NCBI GenBank assembly: GCA_035283845.1
Contig: DATESZ010000175.1
Location: 1 to 9,918, forward strand
DNA: 9,918 nucleotides
DNA from: DATESZ01 sp035283845
GTDB taxonomy: Bacteria > Desulfobacterota > Syntrophia > Syntrophales > JACQWR01
Direction of reading: 5' to 3'
Translations under genes and position numbers: made by a program
Shown: positions 6,844 through 9,918 of the stretch, piece after piece
How positions within the stretch are numbered: position 1 is the first letter of the stretch
Layout of the letters: every line of letters starts with the position of its first letter
The notes under the pieces: generated by a model
What the model was told of the DNA's origin: nothing
Seen by the model: the letters and a program-made list of their open reading frames with translations, nothing else
Databases searched by the model: none

Positions 6844-8478
6844 TTAAACAGCATACTGTATCCTCAACCTCTCTGCTGCGGCACGGTCGGCAATGCCTAA
6901 CGCATCCGACATACCGATGGGCAAAGAGGTGGAGCGCCCCAGGGGCGCGACAATTTTTTTCAATTCCGCATCAAAGCTGAGATATACATCTACCAGACGC
7001 TCCGCCACTTTTTCCGGATCAAGACGGCGGTACAGGCGTGGATCCTGGGAGGTAATCCCCTTGGGACACAGACCAATGTTACATATGTTGCAGCGGTCCA
7101 TCTCCGAACCAAGACAACCGGCCGTCGCCTGCATGATATATTTTCCGACCTGCACGCCGCTCGCCCCTAACATGATCAGCGCCGCGGCATTGGCCGCAAG
7201 GTTGCCGTTTTTCCCGACGCCGCCGCCGGCAAAAAGCGGAATTTCGTTCTGCTTACCGATCTTCACGAGATTCAGGTAGGCATCCCGTAAATTACTGGCA
7301 ATAGGATAGCCCATAGCATTCATCGAAACATTGTAGGCGGCGCCGGTGCCGCCATCTTCGCCATCCATGGCCAGCGCCGCCGCATAGGTATTACGCGTCA
7401 GGTTGTTCAGCACCGCAAGGGCAGTGCTGGTAGCCGATATTTTAGGATATACGGGCACCCGGAAACCCCAAGCCATCGACATGGACTGGACCATTTTGGC
7501 GACGGCCTCTTCGATTGAGTACTTTGTTTGATGGGTAGGCGGGCTGGGCAGGCTGACACCGGCGGGTACGCCGCGGATCGCGGCGATCAATTTATTCACC
7601 TTGTACCACATCAGCAGGCCGCCATCCCCCGGTTTGGCGCCCTGACCGTATTTGATTTCAATGGCGCAGGGGTCCTCCTTCATCTCCGGCAGCGCATGGA
7701 TGATCTCATCCCAGCCAAAATAACCACTGGCAATCTGCAGGATGATGTATTTGATGAACCGCGACCGTAGCAGACGGGGTGGGCAGCCGCCCTCTCCCGT
7801 GCAGACGCGCACCGGCATGCCGAGTTCTTCATTCAGGTAAGCAACGCCTAATTGTATGCCTTCCCACATGTTCGGCGACAGGGCCCCAAAGGACATGCTG
7901 CCGATAATGAGCGGATATATCTCCCGGACGGGCGGGATCCAGCCTCCCTCATTGAGGATCGCGAGAGCTGCTTCCGGCGGCAGGATTCTTCCCAGCAGAG
8001 TTCTCAGCTCAAATTCATGGCGGCCCGCGTCCAAGGCCGGGTCCGTGAGCATGGAGATGCGCACGAACTTGATTTCGTCCAGCATGCTGCGCGGATCGTT
8101 GCGCCTCCCGCCACGGCGCCGCGGTTCACCGCCAATATTTGTATGAAAACGTTGCTTATCAGGTTCATCGTTGTGCTCGGGAATAATGGCATTGTTTGGA
8201 CACACCAGGGCGCACATGCCGCAGCCGACGCAGGCATAGGCCACTTCCATCCGCTGACGTATGCCGTGATAGACGCCGTAAACATTAGACGGTTTCTCTT
8301 CCAGTCCTACGCCAACCAGGATAGCTCTTTTCCTGTGGACACTCAGTTCAATGGCCTGAACCGGGCAGACGGCCGTACATTTGCCGCAAAGGGTGCAGGT
8401 TTCCTTATCCCAGAGGATCTGCCAGGCTAAATCTTTCGGCCCTAATGTGGAAGGGACAATTCTTCCCATTGACTCCAT
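6844..8478 (-). CDS. Glutamate synthase FMN/Fe-S synthase subunit with N-terminal double ferredoxin
   Basis: This 544-residue protein holds the active site that reductively transfers ammonia to 2-oxoglutarate. Residues 20-100 carry two [4Fe-4S] motifs: C28/C31/C34/C38-P and C83/C86/C89/C93-P. The rest is the GltB FMN barrel: GSMSFGALS (193-201), TGEGGCPPR (227-235), EIKYGQGAKPGDGG (274-287), LPSPPTHQTKYSIEE (310-324), DGEDGGTGAA (372-381) and the FMN phosphate site AGGGVGKNG (417-425). The [3Fe-4S] region is CNICNIGLCPKGI, with C463, C466 and C471 and a further C455. The classical central domain of GltB is missing, as in the archaeal-type enzyme. The glutaminase and GXGXG parts are supplied by the genes on either side. 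Translation starts at ATG 8478, inside the preceding gene (37-base overlap in another frame), with GGAG eight bases upstream; coupling is likely. It may be annotated as gltB, alpha subunit, or glutamate synthase-related protein. Confidence 0.94.
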   Translation of the reverse strand: MESMGRIVPSTLGPKDLAWQILWDKETCTLCGKCTAVCPVQAIELSVHRKRAILVGVGLEEKPSNVYGVYHGIRQRMEVAYACVGCGMCALVCPNNAIIPEHNDEPDKQRFHTNIGGEPRRRGGRRNDPRSMLDEIKFVRISMLTDPALDAGRHEFELRTLLGRILPPEAALAILNEGGWIPPVREIYPLIIGSMSFGALSPNMWEGIQLGVAYLNEELGMPVRVCTGEGGCPPRLLRSRFIKYIILQIASGYFGWDEIIHALPEMKEDPCAIEIKYGQGAKPGDGGLLMWYKVNKLIAAIRGVPAGVSLPSPPTHQTKYSIEEAVAKMVQSMSMAWGFRVPVYPKISATSTALAVLNNLTRNTYAAALAMDGEDGGTGAAYNVSMNAMGYPIASNLRDAYLNLVKIGKQNEIPLFAGGGVGKNGNLAANAAALIMLGASGVQVGKYIMQATAGCLGSEMDRCNICNIGLCPKGITSQDPRLYRRLDPEKVAERLVDVYLSFDAELKKIVAPLGRSTSLPIGMSDALGIADRAAAERLRIQYAV

Positions 8479-9572
8479 TTTTTGATCTCCTCACGTTCCG
8501 GTCCTACGAAGACCGTATCATATTTCATGGGCTGAAAATCACTGCTTTTATCACGATGGGGTATCGCCGCATCAATACCGCATACCTCGGATGAGAAAGC
8601 AAAAGTCCCATCTCCGCCCCCGACTATGCCGGGACGTAATTTTTTGCTGTCCTGCACCATAAAAAGGGTCTTGTCCGGCAGGCAGCCGATGACGCAGTTG
8701 GGACCGTCGATGATCAAGGGGCGGCAGCTCTGCTTGATGTTCCTCAAAAAGGCATCGTTCGGGTGGCGTTGGAGCTCCTCGTCTTTCAGAGGAGTAATGA
8801 CATGTTTGTACATTTCCAGTCCCAGCCCCAAATGCCTTTGCGTGTAATGCAGGATATGCGTGAAGACTTCCGAATCGGACTGGTAACCGGTATATCCCGG
8901 CTCGCCGCGGGACATTAAGAATTCTCTAATCGGTACAAAGGCTGTATTTTCCCCGTTGGTCATACTGGCCATCCCCTGTATGAAAAAAGGATGGCAGGCG
9001 TAGATATTAATCGCATAATTGGTGTTCTGACGTCCCTGGGCCATGATAGTACGCGCTTGCAGTTCTTTACGGTCGAGACCGAGGTACTCCGCAATGATCA
9101 TCGGGTCTCCGACTTCCTTGATCATGATGACATCGGGCCAGAAGCTGAAGATCATCATGGATTCGTCCTTCTCCCCCATCTCTTTGAGTTGAAGACGGCA
9201 CAACATCAGACGGCGCTGCACCTCCGCTTCGGAGAGTTTTTCCCATTCGGGGGGATATTCATAGACGCGAATCAGGTAGTTGTCCCGCTTCGGCGTACCT
9301 GCGGGAGGGCGCTTTGCCGGCCGGAACGAAAGCTTGTATTTCGTCATGAAGTCCATGTCCAACATATACCGGTCAAGGGTTTTGATCCCCTCATTGGAGA
9401 ATATGCCGGAGAGAATCGGCCCCCCGTGGAACTGTTCAAAATCCCCGGCGAGATCTGTGAGAAAAAGCCCTATACCGGAGCCATCATGCCCTTCCTTCAT
9501 GACATCGAGGGCGTGAATGGCCGCCATAGGAGAAAGTGGGTCTCTGCTCGTAATGGCAAATAGACGACACAT
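8442..9572 (-). CDS. Glutamate synthase glutaminase subunit (class II glutamine amidotransferase)
   Basis: This 376-residue protein corresponds to the N-terminal domain of classical GltB. It releases ammonia from glutamine for delivery to the FMN subunit. It begins M-C-R-L-F: removal of the Met exposes C2 as the N-terminal nucleophile of class II amidotransferases. Other family features are HDGSGIGL (29-36), GRQNTNYAINIYACHPF (180-196, equivalent to the R-x-S-T-N and H-P-F region), TNGEN (205-209, the N-G of the oxyanion hole), YQSDSEVF (230-237) and the late GDGTFAFSSEVCGID (320-334). It has no FMN or iron-sulfur part, so it can make glutamate only in a complex. The start ATG at 9570-9572 has AAGGA six bases upstream. 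It is the first gene of the operon, behind a 346-base leader. Stand-alone class II amidotransferases could in principle serve other synthases, but the next two genes make glutamate synthase the clear partner. Confidence 0.93.
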   Translation of the reverse strand: MCRLFAITSRDPLSPMAAIHALDVMKEGHDGSGIGLFLTDLAGDFEQFHGGPILSGIFSNEGIKTLDRYMLDMDFMTKYKLSFRPAKRPPAGTPKRDNYLIRVYEYPPEWEKLSEAEVQRRLMLCRLQLKEMGEKDESMMIFSFWPDVIMIKEVGDPMIIAEYLGLDRKELQARTIMAQGRQNTNYAINIYACHPFFIQGMASMTNGENTAFVPIREFLMSRGEPGYTGYQSDSEVFTHILHYTQRHLGLGLEMYKHVITPLKDEELQRHPNDAFLRNIKQSCRPLIIDGPNCVIGCLPDKTLFMVQDSKKLRPGIVGGGDGTFAFSSEVCGIDAAIPHRDKSSDFQPMKYDTVFVGPEREEIKKWSQWEELSLPH

Positions 9573-9601
9573 AGGTTATCCTTTCTGACACTCTATTTTC
9601 A

Positions 9602-9619
9602 CCTCTTACCCGTAAGAAG
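9602..9619 (-). promoter_or_regulatory. Small hairpin in the operon 5' leader
   Basis: On the transcribed strand CTTCTTAC and GTAAGAGG pair over eight positions, including one G-U wobble, around two bases (a four-base loop if the closing pair opens). It ends about 30 bases before the glutaminase ATG and does not cover the AAGGA ribosome binding site. No T tract follows. It may only protect the 5' end of the message or may be a chance fold. Confidence 0.35.
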
Positions 9620-9642
9620 CGCAAAAATGACCTTTTGGTTAG

Positions 9643-9658
9643 AGCTAAAATTATGCCA
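9643..9658 (-). promoter_or_regulatory. Candidate sigma54 (RpoN) promoter of the glutamate synthase-glnA-carA-guaA operon
   Basis: The minus strand reads TGGCATAATTTTAGCT. Against TGGCAC-N5-TTGCW this matches 9 of 11 fixed positions and keeps the GG and GC dinucleotides exactly ten bases apart, the requirement for RpoN. Transcription would start near 9632, giving a leader of about 60 bases before the ATG at 9572. Nitrogen assimilation operons are classic RpoN targets, so function and motif agree. Both -24 GG and -12 GC are intact; the mismatches are T for the last C of TGGCAC and A for the second T of TTGC. No NtrC-like GCAC-N7-GTGC site is seen upstream, so the activator is unknown. Confidence 0.45.
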
Positions 9659-9688
9659 GCTTTGAGACTCGTATTTAGGGGTCATTTT

Positions 9689-9711
9689 ATTATAAATGGA
9701 ACAATATTGTA
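9689..9711 (-). promoter_or_regulatory. sigma70-like -10 elements upstream of the RpoN candidate
   Basis: The minus strand has a perfect TATAAT (9689-9694) without a good -35 at the usual distance. It also has TACAAT (9706-9711) preceded by TTGTAC (9728-9733) at 16 bases, a weak -35. Either could give basal expression besides the RpoN candidate. AT-rich DNA makes such matches common. Confidence 0.3.
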
Positions 9712-9741
9712 TTTTATCTAAACAATAGTACAAAATTGTTC
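9699..9741. promoter_or_regulatory. Cluster of inverted AACAAT/ATTGTT half-sites (possible operator)
   Basis: Within 43 bases there are a perfect palindrome ACAATATTGT (9701-9710), an inverted pair AACAAT (9721-9726) and ATTGTT (9735-9740) with an eight-base spacer, and outer GAACAAT (9699-9705) and ATTGTTC (9735-9741) in inverted orientation. They overlap the sigma70-like elements and lie about 40-85 bases upstream of the sigma54 -24 box, suitable for a repressor or an enhancer-binding activator. I do not recognise the motif of a named regulator. Confidence 0.4.
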
Positions 9742-9778
9742 AAATTCCTACCGCGTCAAGAACTGTACAAAGTCGGCA

Positions 9779-9802
9779 TTTCACTCGAAAATGCGCATCT
9801 AA
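9779..9802. repeat. 24-base direct repeat, copy 1
   Basis: This copy begins TTTCACTCG and ends GCGCATCTAA, and is identical over all 24 bases to the copy at 9874-9897. The inner ATGCGCAT is self-complementary. Seventeen bases to its left is TGTACAAAG (from 9764), which would suit the TG start of an IS21-type terminus. Those elements carry several copies of a short direct repeat inside each end. Repeat identity is certain; the mobile-element reading is tentative. Confidence 0.85.
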
Positions 9803-9873
9803 GTATTCGATTTCCTTATATTCACCTGTGTAGCCATTTTCATTCTCATTTGTGACGAGTACCGTCATGAGAG

Positions 9874-9897
9874 TTTCACTCGAAAATGCGCATCTAA
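9874..9897. repeat. 24-base direct repeat, copy 2
   Basis: Identical over 24 bases to 9779-9802 and in the same orientation. The start-to-start distance is 95 bases, with a 71-base unrelated spacer. That spacer contains a small inverted repeat TGACG-AGTAC-CGTCA (9853-9867). Bases after the two copies diverge quickly, so the repeat boundary is sharp. Confidence 0.85.
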
Positions 9898-9918
9898 CTA
9901 ATTGAATATATTATGTTC

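Larger units (their letters stand above)
9573..9918. other. 346-base gene-free leader upstream of the operon
   Basis: No coding sequence with both a ribosome binding site and family-like content is found on either strand. From the gene outward the region holds the AAGGA site, a small hairpin, the sigma54-like promoter, sigma70-like elements among inverted half-sites, and then the direct-repeat segment. It is visibly more AT-rich than the genes. Confidence 0.8.
9764..9918. mobile_element. Possible terminus of an IS21-like element running off the right edge
   Basis: The segment begins TGT, carries two 24-base direct repeats in its first 134 bases, is AT-rich, and has no gene I can support. Known IS21-family ends start with TG and hold multiple direct repeats before istA, whose coding region would lie beyond 9918. 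No transposase codons are visible in the window, no target duplication can be checked, and the exact left boundary is a guess. A solitary repeat pair of another origin is an equal alternative. Confidence 0.3.

Noticed and set aside
9573..9660. Glutamine riboswitch or T-box in the leader
   Set aside because: Only one small stem is visible. No conserved T-box sequence, specifier stem or glnA-motif core could be recognised.
9740..9868. 42-residue minus-strand reading frame starting MTVLVTNENENGY
   Set aside because: It has no ribosome binding site, runs through one copy of the direct repeat and into the operator-like region, and shows no family resemblance. The same repeat gives a similar peptide in a different context by chance.
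9779..9897. CRISPR array suggested by the 24-base repeat
   Set aside because: There are only two copies, the spacer is 71 bases, and no cas genes are present. This does not fit repeat-spacer spacing.

Overview
The window is almost entirely one minus-strand gene cluster for making and using glutamine and glutamate. Five clues suggest an anaerobic, syntroph- or sulfate-reducer-like deltaproteobacterium (Desulfobacterota): moderate GC content, tight gene packing, an iron-sulfur-rich split glutamate synthase of the kind common in anaerobes and archaea, a class I-alpha-like glutamine synthetase, and dispersed GC-rich palindromes. This placement is inference from style and cannot be resolved to a genus.

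In transcription order (right to left), the first three genes are a glutamate synthase split by domain. They are a stand-alone class II glutaminase (8442-9572), an FMN/iron-sulfur synthase subunit with an N-terminal double ferredoxin (6844-8478), and a large fusion (4492-6828). The fusion joins the GXGXG domain of the classical large subunit to a GltD-like FAD/NAD(P)H oxidoreductase and a C-terminal 2x[4Fe-4S] ferredoxin. Next come glnA (3089-4420), carA (about 1806-2954) and guaA (280-1809, GTG start overlapping the carA stop). Each gene product either forms glutamine or takes its amide nitrogen. GlnA makes glutamine, the split GOGAT turns glutamine plus 2-oxoglutarate into glutamate, CarA feeds carbamoyl phosphate synthesis, and GuaA aminates XMP to GMP. 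carB is not in the window.

The 346-base leader on the right (9573-9918) has no supported gene. It holds a sigma54-like promoter with correct GG-N10-GC geometry, a cluster of inverted AACAAT/ATTGTT half-sites next to alternative sigma70-like elements, and a small 5'-UTR hairpin. At the far right are two perfect copies of a 24-base direct repeat, 95 bases apart, which may be the end of a mobile element continuing beyond the window.

On the left edge, running in the same direction as guaA, is the N-terminal part of a PIN-domain VapC-like toxin (1-188). No antitoxin gene lies immediately upstream of it. It has its own sigma70-like promoter, whose -10 element lies in a perfect 12-base palindrome and is placed so close to the ATG that the message could be leaderless. 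Between glnA and carA there is a long GC-rich imperfect palindrome without a T tract, which looks like a dispersed REP-type element.
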